Part shown: positions 1-7,854 of the stretch, one piece after another
Numbering within the stretch: position 1 is the stretch's first letter
How the letters are laid out: each line of letters opens with the position of its first letter
NCBI GenBank assembly: GCA_030066085.1
Contig: JASJCI010000039.1
Coordinates: forward strand, 1 to 64,000
Reading direction: 5' to 3'
Length of the DNA: 64,000 nt
Source of the DNA: Gammaproteobacteria bacterium
GTDB taxonomy: Bacteria > Pseudomonadota > Gammaproteobacteria > GCA-001735895
Notes under the pieces: generated by a model
What the model was told of the DNA's origin: nothing
What the model saw: only the letters and a program-made list of their open reading frames with translations
The model's database searches: none
Made by a program: the position numbers and the translations under genes

Positions 1-169
1 GGAGAGGTGTCCGAGTGGTTGAAGGAGCACGCCTGGAAAGTGTGTATACGTTAATAGCGTATCGAGGGTTCGACAAATCGCGTGAGCGATTTGGACCGCC
101 GCAGGCGCCCCCGAAGGGGGTCGAAACGCGGGTCGCAACCGCGTTTCGAGTCAATCCCTCTCTCGTGCA
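1..169 (+). pseudogene. Broken tRNA-Ser copy interrupted in the T-loop
   Basis: Bases 1-73 are identical to bases 1-73 of the intact tRNA-Ser at 241, as far as the T-loop TTCGA. The sequence then breaks into a 76-base hairpin-rich insert (74-149) plus three bases. It resumes with AATCCCTCTCTC (153-164), the 3' side of the T-arm and part of the acceptor strand. The last bases of the acceptor strand and the CCA are missing (GTGCAA instead of TCCGCCA), so the acceptor stem cannot close. There is no terminator after it. I read it as a tRNA remnant or one junction of an insertion, not a working tRNA. Confidence 0.75.
74..149 (+). repeat. Hairpin-rich element, copy 1, in the T-loop position of a tRNA-Ser remnant
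   Basis: Three successive inverted repeats are visible. The first is CAAATCGC-GTGA-GCGATTTG (74-93). The second is a short CCCCC-GAA-GGGGG stem. The third is a perfect 11-bp stem, TCGAAACGCGG (121-131) with CCGCGTTTCGA (139-149) around a 7-base loop. A second copy lies at 423-515. No open reading frame with coding character is present. It may be a small non-autonomous repeat or a recombination-site remnant. Confidence 0.65.
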
Positions 170-240
170 AGAAATAGGTATTCGGGAGGGATGCAACAGA
201 ATGTAGAATGCGAATTGAATCGCAGTGCATTACCAAATCA

Positions 241-331
241 GGAGAGGTGTCCGAGTGGTTGAAGGAGCACGCCTGGAAAGTGTGTATACGTTAATAGCGT
301 ATCGAGGGTTCGAATCCCTCTCTCTCCGCCA
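241..331 (+). tRNA. tRNA-Ser (anticodon GGA), CCA encoded
   Basis: A full cloverleaf can be drawn. The acceptor strand GGAGAGG pairs with TCTCTCC. The anticodon stem CACGC/GTGTG encloses the loop CTGGAAA with anticodon GGA. A long variable arm (ATACG...CGTAT), typical of class II serine tRNAs, follows. The T-arm is GAGGG-TTCGAAT-CCCTC. The discriminator base is G and CCA is encoded at 329-331. A rho-independent terminator follows immediately. It reads UCC/UCU serine codons. It is flanked on both sides by partial copies of itself. Confidence 0.97.
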
Positions 332-332
332 G

Positions 333-372
333 ATACAAAAAAAGCCCCCGCCAGGGGGCTTTTTTCGTATCT
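333..372 (+). terminator. Rho-independent terminator of tRNA-Ser
   Basis: A GCCCCC-GCCA-GGGGGC stem (about 345-360) is followed by TTTTTT. The outer arms (GATAC...GTATC) extend the pairing. Confidence 0.9.
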
Positions 373-422
373 GGTTGAGCGGGAGGCTTTGGTGAGAACC
401 CTGGCGCGTAGCGCCGGTTCGA

Positions 423-515
423 CAAATCGCGCCAGCGATTTGGACCGCCGCAGGCGCCCCGGAGGCCAGCGCAGCTGGCTGCAGGGGTCGAAACGCGGGC
501 CGCACCGCGTTTCGA
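423..515 (+). repeat. Hairpin-rich element, copy 2
   Basis: This is the same architecture as the copy at 74-149. The first hairpin is CAAATCGC-GCCA-GCGATTTG. The middle stem is longer (GCCCC...CCAGC/GCTGG...GGGGTC). The third is the same 11-bp TCGAAACGCGG/CCGCGTTTCGA stem (488-498 with 505-515) around a 6-base loop. The loops differ between copies while the stems are kept. It is preceded by GGTTCGA, the tRNA T-loop sequence, and followed by a tRNA-Ser 3' end. Confidence 0.65.
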
Positions 516-519
516 GTCT

Positions 520-537
520 ATCCCTCTCTCTCCGCCA
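520..537 (+). pseudogene. 3' fragment of a tRNA-Ser gene
   Basis: Bases 520-537 match the last part of the intact tRNA-Ser (T-arm 3' strand, acceptor 3' strand, discriminator and CCA). They are followed by an A-rich start of a terminator, as after the real gene. No 5' half adjoins it; only the eight-base GGTTCGAC-like stretch lies before the element. It is a tRNA remnant. Confidence 0.7.
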
Positions 538-542
538 GACAC

Positions 543-570
543 AAAAAAGCCCCGCTTGCCGGGGCTTTTT
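543..570. terminator. Rho-independent terminator, probably bidirectional
   Basis: An AGCCCCG-CTTG-CCGGGGCT stem has AAAAAA before it and TTTTT after it. It lies between the tRNA-Ser fragment and the 3' end of the leftward gene at 591-884, so it can serve both strands. Confidence 0.85.
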
Positions 571-590
571 CATTACCGTTTGCTCCGCAG

Positions 591-884
591 CTAGAATGCC
601 GAACAACTCCAGCCGTAACCCTCGAGTTTTGCCGCCAGTCCATCGGCTTTTTGTTCGCAGTAGGCACCGTCGGTCCTGGCGGTCCACAAGACCGTGGAAC
701 CCTGGCCTTCGGAGTCCTTGTTGTAGACCACCGAGCAGGGAGCAGGATCGCCGCTTTCACGTTCGACACTGATCTCGCGAACCATGTTGGAATGTTCGCA
801 GATCCATGATTCCGCGTGGGCAATGCCTGGTGCAAGCAAGAACGCTGCAATGACAGTCAGGACTGCACTGGTTAACTTTTGCAT
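591..884 (-). CDS. Small secreted protein of unknown function
   Basis: It encodes 97 residues from an ATG at 884 preceded by a GGGGAT ribosome site; an upstream in-frame ATG would place 23 non-signal-like residues in front. Residues 1-24 are a typical Sec signal peptide (MQKL..., hydrophobic core, ending AHA). The mature part has four cysteines, which could form two disulfides after export. I recognise no family. It stands alone between the tRNA-Ser remnants and the leftward GAF gene. A periplasmic or extracellular location is inferred from the signal peptide only. Confidence 0.7.
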   Translation of the reverse strand: MQKLTSAVLTVIAAFLLAPGIAHAESWICEHSNMVREISVERESGDPAPCSVVYNKDSEGQGSTVLWTARTDGAYCEQKADGLAAKLEGYGWSCSAF

Positions 885-1042
885 TGGTTTGATCCCCGTT
901 TCGAGTATGGACAGGCCAGCAGGACCGGTTTCGGGCAATGGAAAGTGAAGCAAAACCGATCGTTTGCCTCTTCTGTTATAGCAGTCCTGTCGAACTCTGC
1001 AGGTTCACGTTCGCAAGCACGGGTTTTTTGCGCGTACATTAC

Positions 1043-1525
1043 CTACAGGATTTCGCCCAGCCAGGCGCAGATTGCCTCGAGTCCCTCCACGTCGATCGCG
1101 CTGAAATCATCGGCTTGATCGCTGTCGATATCGAGCACGCCGATGATCTCTCCCGCCTTGAAAATCGGCACCACCACTTCCGAGCGCGAGGCGCTGGCGC
1201 AGGCGATGTGTCCCGGGAAGGCATCTACATCCGCTACCAGCTGGCTGCGGGCCTCCAGCCAGGCGGTGCCGCAGACACCGCGCCCCCTGGCGATACGCGT
1301 GCAGGCTATATCGCCCTGGAACGGACCGAGCACGAGTTCGTCGCCATCGACCAGGTAGAAACCGACCCAGAAAAAGCCGAAAGCCTGGCGGATAGCGGCC
1401 GCGACGTTGGCCAGGTTCGCGATACGGTCGGGTTCGCCCGCGGCAAGCGCGCGCAGCTGCGGCAGCAGCTCGGCGTAACGCGTCGCACGGTCGCTGTCGT
1501 AATTCAGTCGCAGTTCTTCCGCCAT
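1043..1525 (-). CDS. msrC: Free methionine-(R)-sulfoxide reductase, GAF-domain type
   Basis: The 160-residue single GAF domain matches fRMsr enzymes, which reduce free methionine-R-sulfoxide in the cytoplasm with thioredoxin. Residues 47-60 carry the aromatic WVGFYL stretch. The three family cysteines are in place: C75 (IACTRI), C85 (GRGVCGTAW) and C109 (GHIACAS), followed by EVVVPI and the GVLDIDS end of the domain. The start at 1525 overlaps by a few bases an out-of-frame region upstream of the divergent FAH gene. Longer in-frame extensions lack coding character. The role would be repair of oxidised methionine. Confidence 0.85.
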   Translation of the reverse strand: MAEELRLNYDSDRATRYAELLPQLRALAAGEPDRIANLANVAAAIRQAFGFFWVGFYLVDGDELVLGPFQGDIACTRIARGRGVCGTAWLEARSQLVADVDAFPGHIACASASRSEVVVPIFKAGEIIGVLDIDSDQADDFSAIDVEGLEAICAWLGEIL

Positions 1526-1652
1526 GAGGCCGGGACCAGTTGTCGATACCGACGGAATTATCGGCCAGTCCGGCCGTGGACGCAAAAGCGGGGACAGTAG
1601 CCGCGGCCGCGCGTATACTGCCGTAGCGCCGAACGAGAGACAGGCACCACCA

Positions 1653-2513
1653 ATGAAGCTGATGCGCCATGGGCCCGCGGGACAGGAAATGCCGGGACTG
1701 ATCGATGCGGCCGGGCGACCGCGCGACCTGAGCGAAGTCGTGGCCGATATCGATGCATCCTGCCTTGCGCAGGACCGGCTCGAACATCTGCGGGGGCTAG
1801 ATCCGGAATTGCTGCCGGTGCTCGATCCCGCGGTGCGTCTCGGTCCTCCCGTAACGGGCGTCGGCAAGATCGTCTGTATCGGCCTCAACTACACCGACCA
1901 CGCGCGCGAAGCCGGTATGCCGATCCCGGATGAGCCGATCGTGTTCCTGAAATCACCCACGTCGATCTCGGGGCCGACCGACCCGGTACTGTATCCGCCG
2001 GATGCGCGCAAACTCGACTGGGAAGTCGAGCTCGCTTTCGTGATCGGCCGGCAAGCGCGCCGCGTGGCGGTCGACGACGGCCTGGCCTGTGTCGCCGGCT
2101 ACATGGCGCTCAACGATATCTCCGAGCGTGGATTTCAGCTCGAGCAGGGCGGGCAATGGGTCAAGGGCAAATCCTGCGACAGTTTTTGCCCGATCGGCCC
2201 CTGGCTGGTGACCGCCGACGAGGTGCCCGCGCCCGACGCGCTCGACCTGTGGCTCGAAGTCAACGGGCAACGCTACCAGCAGGGCAACACCGGCACGATG
2301 ATTTTCGACATTGCTTTCCTGGTGTCCTACCTGTCGCGTTTCATGACGCTGCTACCGGGCGATATCGTCACTACCGGAACGCCGCCCGGGGTCGGCATGG
2401 GCATCAAGCCCGACCCGGTTTTTCTGCAGGTCGGCGATCAAATACGGCTCGGCGTCGAGGGTCTGGGCGAGCAGCGGCTGCGGGTCGTTGCCGACGAACG
2501 CGGCGGCGGCTGA
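1653..2513 (+). CDS. Fumarylacetoacetate hydrolase (FAH) family protein
   Basis: A 286-residue protein with a short N-terminal region and a C-terminal FAH fold. Visible family signatures are GKIVCIGLNYTDHA, FLKSPTSISGP, DWEVELAFVIG (metal-binding Glu residues), GYMALNDISERG, and the TTGTPPGVG loop near the end. Close relatives include ureidoglycolate lyase-like and 2,4-diketo-3-deoxy-L-fuconate hydrolase-like enzymes, which cleave a C-C bond or hydrate a keto acid using Mg2+. The substrate cannot be read from the sequence. The ATG at 1653 is chosen because the family starts with MKLxRxG; an upstream ATG at 1524 gives a low-complexity extension. Confidence 0.85.
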   Translation: MKLMRHGPAGQEMPGLIDAAGRPRDLSEVVADIDASCLAQDRLEHLRGLDPELLPVLDPAVRLGPPVTGVGKIVCIGLNYTDHAREAGMPIPDEPIVFLKSPTSISGPTDPVLYPPDARKLDWEVELAFVIGRQARRVAVDDGLACVAGYMALNDISERGFQLEQGGQWVKGKSCDSFCPIGPWLVTADEVPAPDALDLWLEVNGQRYQQGNTGTMIFDIAFLVSYLSRFMTLLPGDIVTTGTPPGVGMGIKPDPVFLQVGDQIRLGVEGLGEQRLRVVADERGGG

Positions 2514-2526
2514 CCCGTTCGGCACG

Positions 2527-3186
2527 CTAGCCCGGGTTTTCGACTTCCTTCGGGATCACGACCGGTGAAACGCCCCACACGAGGATGGTTTCGTGCTCGG
2601 TCCGGTTGCGCGCATGGTGGGGAATATCAGCGCGGAAACTATAGCTGTCACCCGCGCGCAGGGTAATGGTTTCGTCACCGAGCGTCATTTCGAGCTCGCC
2701 CTTGACGATCACGCCGTGCTGTTCGCCATCGTGCTGGTGCACTGGTTCATCCGGTCGGTCCGCGCCCGGCGCATAGTGGGAAATACCCATGTAAAAGCGG
2801 CCACCGATCGAGCTAGACAACAGCGCGTCTGTATAGCCGATCTCTTCCGCGGACTGGTTGTAAAGCGTGTTGAGCCTGCGCCGGTTGTTGGCGCGCACGA
2901 TGTAAGCGCGCTCGAGTGGGCCGGCACCTCTGCGGGTCGGAAAAAACCAGTGCACGTCCACCTGGAGCGCGTCGGCGACCGCCTGGATAGCGTCCACGGA
3001 GGGTTTACCGACGCCGCGCTCGATGGCGCTGATATAACTGACCGACACGCCCGAGGCCGCGCTCAACTGCTTGAGCGTCAGTTTGCGCGCCTTGCGTAAC
3101 TGCTTGACCTCGATACCGAGCGGGTTGTGGCCTGATGGCGCGCCTTTCACCTTGCCCGCGCGCGTTGATTTGCCTTTTGCCGTCAT
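2527..3186 (-). CDS. XRE-family regulator with C-terminal cupin domain
   Basis: 219 residues. An N-terminal Lys/Arg-rich tail is followed by a helix-turn-helix of the Cro/C1 type (about 25-85, LTLKQLSAASGVSVSYISAI) and a cupin barrel (about 145-210, with PVHQHDGEQHG, LRAGDSYSF, and PHHARN). The arrangement is that of PuuR-like regulators, in which the cupin is thought to sense a small ligand. It is divergent from the substrate-binding protein gene at 3356, so control of that gene and perhaps the hydrolase downstream is likely but inferred. TAGTGT direct repeats near 3222-3238 in the shared spacer are possible binding sites. Confidence 0.88.
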   Translation of the reverse strand: MTAKGKSTRAGKVKGAPSGHNPLGIEVKQLRKARKLTLKQLSAASGVSVSYISAIERGVGKPSVDAIQAVADALQVDVHWFFPTRRGAGPLERAYIVRANNRRRLNTLYNQSAEEIGYTDALLSSSIGGRFYMGISHYAPGADRPDEPVHQHDGEQHGVIVKGELEMTLGDETITLRAGDSYSFRADIPHHARNRTEHETILVWGVSPVVIPKEVENPG

Positions 3187-3221
3187 GCTTTACAGCGTCC
3201 TCAATCCGCAAAATCTTGAAC

Positions 3222-3327
3222 TAGTGTCGAAATAGTGTAATTATCGGGCAAAATTCTTCTGAAACCCTGATTTGGGCTCAATTTTATTGGAGTCCCGGTC
3301 ACCCAGTCAAAGCGACTTATCGATAAT
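3222..3327. promoter_or_regulatory. Divergent promoter region with TAGTGT direct repeats
   Basis: The spacer (3187-3355) is AT-richer than its flanks. It holds two TAGTGT repeats 11 bases apart (about 3222-3238) and a TTATCGATAA palindrome (about 3318-3327). A strong GGAGGGGGAG ribosome site precedes the ATG at 3356. Binding by the XRE-cupin regulator is a guess from position. Confidence 0.35.
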
Positions 3328-3355
3328 CCCTGATAAAACACCGGAGGGGGAGTAA

Positions 3356-4990
3356 ATGAAAGACAAGATCGAACCCGTAAAAACGCCGGGCGCGCTCGGT
3401 TTCGACGATCTGTGCGCGGCCGACCAGGCGCTGGTCGAAAAGACCATTGCCGACGGTTGTTCGCGGCGCGATGTCATGAAACTGATGGCGGTCACCGGGG
3501 TGACCCTGGCGACCGCGCAAAACCTGCTCGGCACCGGCGGCGAAGCCATGGCGATGACGCCGAAAAAAGGCGGTTCCATCCGCATGGCGTCGAGCCTGCA
3601 CGGGCCGGACGACCAGCTCGATCCCGCGCTGTTCACGTCGACCATCGATTACACGCGCGGTCGCGCGACCTACAACAGCCTGGTGCAGCACGCCAACGAC
3701 CTCACGCCGCAGCCCGAACTGGCCGAATCCTTCACGCCCAACAAGGACGCTACCGAGTGGACCTTCAAGCTGCGCAAGGACGTACGCTGGCACGACGGTT
3801 CGAAATTCACTCCCGAGGACGCGGTCTACAGCATGAATCGCCACCTCACCGAAGACTCGACCTCGGTCATCAAGGCGGTACTGTCATCGGTCAAGGAATG
3901 GAAGAAGACCGGCCCGAACGAAATCAAGGCGATCATGAATTCGCCGAACTCGGACTTGCCGACGCTGCTCGGCGTCTACCAGGCCAAGATAATCAAGGAA
4001 GGCAGCAAGGGCGACGGCATGGGTACGGGGCCCTACAAGATGGAATCCTTCGAGCCCGGGGTAAAGTCGATCCACTCGCGCAACGACGATTACTGGCGCG
4101 AGGGCGCCAACCTCGACTCGATCGAAATCACCGCGATCACCGACCCGGTAGCGCGTTCCAACGCGTTGATTTCAGGTGACATGCAGCTGGTCACGCAGGT
4201 AGATCCGAAAGCGATCCGCCAGGTGGAAGCTGCGCCGGGCGTGCGCGTGTCGTCGATTCCGGCCGGCACCTACATGGGGATTTGCTGCCTGACCAATACG
4301 GCGCCCGGCAACAATCCCGATTTCGTCAAGGGCATGCAGTACATCCAGGATCGCAAGCGCATCGTCAAGCGGATCCTCAAGGGTCACGGCACCCTGGGTA
4401 ACGATCAGCCGATCAACGCCGCTTACGGCACCGATTTCTGCAGTGAGCTGCCGCAGCGCGAGTTCGATCCGGACAAGGCCAAGTTCCACTTCAAGAAATC
4501 GGGTGTCGACTCGGCCGAGGTGTACTCAGCGCCGGTGGTCGCCGGTATCGAGGAAGCCGTGCTGCTGGCACAGACCAACTGCGCCAAGATCGGCTTCGAC
4601 CTCAAGGTCAAGAAGGTGCCCACCGATGGTTACTGGGGCGCGGTCTGGATGGTCGAGCCGGTCAACGTCGTGACCTGGAACATGCGCCCGACCGCCAACT
4701 CGATGATGGCTATCGGCTTCGCGCCGGGCGCGGCCTGGAACGACACCTACTGGAACAACCCGCGCATGGGCGAGCTGTTGACCAGGTCGTTGAGCGAAAC
4801 GGATCCGGACAAGCGCCACGCGATGTACTGCGAAATGCAGACCTTGATCCACAACGAGTGCGGCATGGTCATTCCCGCGCACGTCAATATTCTCGACGGT
4901 GTCTCCGAACGCGTCCAGGGTCTGCCCACGGTGCCGCTGGGCCAGCTCGGCGCCTGCGAGTGGCCGGAATTCGCCTGGCTGAGTTCCTGA
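3356..4990 (+). CDS. ABC-transporter substrate-binding protein, family 5 (oligopeptide/dipeptide type)
   Basis: 544 residues. The N-terminus carries a twin-arginine pattern (SRRDVMKLMAVTGV, about 36-49), so export is probably by Tat, with an unusually long n-region. The mature protein has SBP_bac_5 features: LTPQPELAESFTPN, W-F-LRKDVRWHDG, the FTPEDAVYSM stretch, and the GTGPYKMESF segment. Such proteins deliver peptides, opines or other substrates to an ABC importer. No permease or ATPase genes lie beside it, so its partner is elsewhere or missing. It is divergent from an XRE-cupin regulator and followed by a strong hairpin and a CocE-like hydrolase. Confidence 0.9.
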   Translation: MKDKIEPVKTPGALGFDDLCAADQALVEKTIADGCSRRDVMKLMAVTGVTLATAQNLLGTGGEAMAMTPKKGGSIRMASSLHGPDDQLDPALFTSTIDYTRGRATYNSLVQHANDLTPQPELAESFTPNKDATEWTFKLRKDVRWHDGSKFTPEDAVYSMNRHLTEDSTSVIKAVLSSVKEWKKTGPNEIKAIMNSPNSDLPTLLGVYQAKIIKEGSKGDGMGTGPYKMESFEPGVKSIHSRNDDYWREGANLDSIEITAITDPVARSNALISGDMQLVTQVDPKAIRQVEAAPGVRVSSIPAGTYMGICCLTNTAPGNNPDFVKGMQYIQDRKRIVKRILKGHGTLGNDQPINAAYGTDFCSELPQREFDPDKAKFHFKKSGVDSAEVYSAPVVAGIEEAVLLAQTNCAKIGFDLKVKKVPTDGYWGAVWMVEPVNVVTWNMRPTANSMMAIGFAPGAAWNDTYWNNPRMGELLTRSLSETDPDKRHAMYCEMQTLIHNECGMVIPAHVNILDGVSERVQGLPTVPLGQLGACEWPEFAWLSS

Positions 4991-5007
4991 ACGTCACTCC
5001 TCGGTTG

Positions 5008-5040
5008 GGGACCGGCATCCGCGGATGCCGGTCCCGCTTT
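5008..5040 (+). terminator. 28-bp perfect palindrome, probable terminator
   Basis: Bases 5008-5035 form a perfect palindrome (stem GGGACCGGCATCC), followed by GCTTTT. It sits 17 bases after the binding-protein stop codon. It covers the alternative ATG at 5025 of the next gene, which argues for the later start at 5082. Confidence 0.65.
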
Positions 5041-5081
5041 TCTGCCTCGCCACCACCGGCCAGAACCCGACCTGCCTGCTG

Positions 5082-7073
5082 ATGGACGGCAACACCGAGC
5101 GCTGCCAAGTCACCGAGATCGAGCACTGCTGGGTACCGATGCCCGACGGCGTGCGCCTGTCGGCGCGCCTGTGGCTGCCGACTCGGTCCCCGGCACCCGC
5201 CATCGTCGAATACATTCCCTACCGCAAGCGCGACATGGTGCGCGCGCGCGACGAACGTAACCACCCCGTGTTTGCCGCCAACGGATTTGCCTGTGTCCGC
5301 GTCGATATGCGTGGTTCCGGTGATTCCGAGGGCATCATGCGCGATATGTACGGCGACGAGGAGCTCGATGACGTTCGCCACGTGCTCGCGTGGATCGCGG
5401 CACAGGAATGGTGTAACGGCAGGATCGGCATGATGGGAACTTCCTGGGGTGGTACCAGCGCGCTGCAGGCCGCGGCGGCCGGCACCGGTTTGCTCAGTGC
5501 CGTGATTGCGGTCTGCGCGACCGATAACCGCTACGCAGACGATATTCACCACATGGGCGGTTGCCTGTTAACCGACTCGATCGAGTGGGGCGCAACGCTG
5601 CCGGCCATCCTGGCATTGCCACCGGCGCCCGCAAGCGATCCGGACGGCTGGCGCGAGCGCTGGCTCGAGCGGCTCGAGCAGATCGAGTTCCCGCTGTTTC
5701 ACTGGATCGAGCACGAAACCCGCGATAGCTACTGGCGCCACGGCTCGGTCTGCGAAACGCCAGGAACATTCGACTGCCCGGTACTGGCTATCGGCGGCTG
5801 GGCCGATCGCTACAGCAACACGGTCATGAACCTGCTGACCGACAACCCCGCGATTGCCTGGGGCATCGTCGGTCCCTGGGGACATCATTATCCCGATCAC
5901 GGTACCCCGGGCCCGGCGATCGGATTTCAGCAGGAAGCCCTGCGCTGGTGGGATCGCTGGCTGCGCGACACCGACAACGGCGTGGATACGGAGCCCAGGC
6001 TGCGGGTCTGGTGCGGTGATTTTCAGACCCCGGCTGACTTCATCGGCCAACGCAACGGCCGCTGGCTGGAGCTCGCACACTGGCCTCCGGAGGCGACCGG
6101 GTCGTCCGCGAGGCTCGAACTCAGGCCTGGTTCCGGCCTGACCCGGGTCGACCGTGGATACGTCGAACTGCCGGGTGATCTGAGGGTAGGCCTCGCGGCC
6201 GGCGACACCGGCTATTTCGGACGGCCCGGCGGACTGCCGCTGGAGCAAACCAGCGAGGATGCCCGATCCCTGGTGATCGACAGCGAGCCGCTGGAGACCG
6301 CGCGATGCCTGGTCGGTTGCGCGGTGATCGAGCTGCGGCTGCGGGTCGATCAGCTCCCGGCGCAGCTGGTAGTGCGAATCAACGACGTCGCGCCGGATGG
6401 CCAGGTCATGCGGGTGGTTTACCGCATCTCGAACCTGGCGCTGGACGTGGACGATCAACCTCTGGCCGAGGGCAGCGCGGCGGGCGAGCGTCGACTGCTT
6501 GTCCGGCTGCCGAACGCGGCCCACCGCTTCGCGCCCGGGCACCGGATTCGCGTCGCCCTGTCCTCGTCATACTGGCCGCTGGTCTGGCCGTCCGCGAGCA
6601 ACCGGGGTTGCGAAGTCGACCCGGACTCGCTCGTGCTGCAGCTACCGCTCGTCGCCGATGGCCGCGAGCCGGACTCGTCACCGTTCGCCGATTCGGCGGT
6701 AGCGCCGCCGTTCGACGCGGTTAGCATCAACACCCGCATTCGCCGGGGTCTCGAGACCGAGGGACCCGTTATCGTCAACTGGTGGCAACAACCCCTGGCC
6801 ATGACGGTGCATCCCGGCGCCGGGCTCGAGTTCGGCGCCGAGTCCAGCGCCGAGCATCGCATCGATGTCGACGATCCGCTGTCCGCCGACAGTCGTTTCG
6901 AACATCGGCTGGTGGCGCACTATGGCCAACGTCGATTCGAAACCCTTGGATGCGCGCGAGTGCGCGCCAGCCGGGAGTGTTTTTTCGTCACGGGCTCGTT
7001 GCGCGTGTTCGAAAAAGGCGAGTTGATCTTCAGCCGCGAATGGTCGCGCGATATCGCTCGCAGCTACGGCTAA
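5082..7073 (+). CDS. CocE/NonD-type alpha/beta hydrolase (X-Pro dipeptidyl-peptidase S15 family)
   Basis: 663 residues from the ATG at 5082. The N-terminal catalytic domain starts with EHCWVPMPDGVRL. It holds the nucleophile motif MMGTSWGGTS, the acid region GGWADRYSN and the His motif GPWGHHYPDHG. The C-terminal half is the beta-sandwich domain (jelly roll) seen in CocE and acyl hydrolases of this group. Members cleave esters or amides; the natural substrate here is unknown. It follows the orphan peptide-binding protein, so it may process the imported compound. No signal peptide is seen, so it is probably cytoplasmic. The ATG at 5025 would add 19 residues across a terminator hairpin. Confidence 0.85.
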   Translation: MDGNTERCQVTEIEHCWVPMPDGVRLSARLWLPTRSPAPAIVEYIPYRKRDMVRARDERNHPVFAANGFACVRVDMRGSGDSEGIMRDMYGDEELDDVRHVLAWIAAQEWCNGRIGMMGTSWGGTSALQAAAAGTGLLSAVIAVCATDNRYADDIHHMGGCLLTDSIEWGATLPAILALPPAPASDPDGWRERWLERLEQIEFPLFHWIEHETRDSYWRHGSVCETPGTFDCPVLAIGGWADRYSNTVMNLLTDNPAIAWGIVGPWGHHYPDHGTPGPAIGFQQEALRWWDRWLRDTDNGVDTEPRLRVWCGDFQTPADFIGQRNGRWLELAHWPPEATGSSARLELRPGSGLTRVDRGYVELPGDLRVGLAAGDTGYFGRPGGLPLEQTSEDARSLVIDSEPLETARCLVGCAVIELRLRVDQLPAQLVVRINDVAPDGQVMRVVYRISNLALDVDDQPLAEGSAAGERRLLVRLPNAAHRFAPGHRIRVALSSSYWPLVWPSASNRGCEVDPDSLVLQLPLVADGREPDSSPFADSAVAPPFDAVSINTRIRRGLETEGPVIVNWWQQPLAMTVHPGAGLEFGAESSAEHRIDVDDPLSADSRFEHRLVAHYGQRRFETLGCARVRASRECFFVTGSLRVFEKGELIFSREWSRDIARSYG

Positions 7074-7084
7074 ATCGACTAAAA

Positions 7085-7110
7085 GACCCCGCCGAGGCGG
7101 GGTCATAACG
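7085..7110 (-). terminator. Terminator between cocE-like gene and hupC
   Basis: A GACCCCGCC-GA-GGCGGGGTC stem (7085-7104) is followed on the minus strand by TTTT, so it best fits the end of the leftward hupSLC operon. It also lies just after the rightward hydrolase gene. Confidence 0.7.
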
Positions 7111-7138
7111 AGAAGTCAGCGCATGCATCACTCGTGCC

Positions 7139-7843
7139 TCAGTGGCCGTCGTCGACCTCGCGGTTATCCTTGAAAGTCCGCCAGCCGCTGATCATCGTGC
7201 TGATCAGGCTTTGGCGCGACATGATGTCCTCGCGGATCGCGACGTACACGTGGGTAATAACGAACAACAGGATGAACCACATACCCAGGCGATGAAAGGT
7301 ATGTACGTCCTGGCTCTGTCCGAACAGCGGTATGACCCAGGAACTGAACCAGGTGTATTGCCAGCTATCCATGCCCGTGCCCTCGCCGTAGAGTGCAAGA
7401 CCGGTCACGATCATGAAAACCGTGCCCCACACCAGCATCACGTGCATCGTAATGACCGCGAGCGGGTTGTGGCCGGTGTACTTGCGCGGCTCCCTGGCAA
7501 TGAAGGCATACCACTTGATTTCGTGCCGCACCCCGTCCCAGAAATCGGGATTAGTTATCGGTGGCAGGAAGATCTGGCGCGCGTGTTCATTGCCGACGAA
7601 TGCCCAGTAGATGCGAAAGACGAAGCCGATCACGAAGATATAGCCGGCGGCAAAGTGAGCAAAACGGATGTATCCCATCAGGAAATGGTCACTGGCCTCG
7701 CCGCTTAGCGTCGGCAAAGGCGCACCGATGAAATAACCGGTCACGCACAGCACCAGCAGCGCAAATGCGTTGAACCAGTGCCACAGACGTAGCGGTGCCT
7801 CGTAGACGTAGACAGCCGGTTCGTTACGGATCGTGGTACCCAT
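7139..7843 (-). CDS. hupC: [NiFe]-hydrogenase b-type cytochrome subunit
   Basis: 234 residues with four hydrophobic helices (about 20-45, 60-85, 130-155 and 185-210). This is the Ni/Fe-hydrogenase cytochrome b family that anchors the HupSL dimer to the periplasmic face and passes electrons to quinone. The N-terminal YVYEAPLRLWHWFNAF segment with its heme-ligand histidine is characteristic, as are HFAAGYIF and RLGMWFILLFVITHVY with further heme His residues. The start is 11 bases past the hupL stop, and the operon order is hupS-hupL-hupC. Confidence 0.96.
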   Translation of the reverse strand: MGTTIRNEPAVYVYEAPLRLWHWFNAFALLVLCVTGYFIGAPLPTLSGEASDHFLMGYIRFAHFAAGYIFVIGFVFRIYWAFVGNEHARQIFLPPITNPDFWDGVRHEIKWYAFIAREPRKYTGHNPLAVITMHVMLVWGTVFMIVTGLALYGEGTGMDSWQYTWFSSWVIPLFGQSQDVHTFHRLGMWFILLFVITHVYVAIREDIMSRQSLISTMISGWRTFKDNREVDDGH

Positions 7844-7854
7844 GGCAATTCCTC

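Noticed and set aside
15-850. Several short open frames across the tRNA-Ser region on both strands
   Set aside because: They read through tRNA, terminators and the hairpin repeat. They have no ribosome sites and resemble known spurious translations of tRNA-Ser neighbourhoods.
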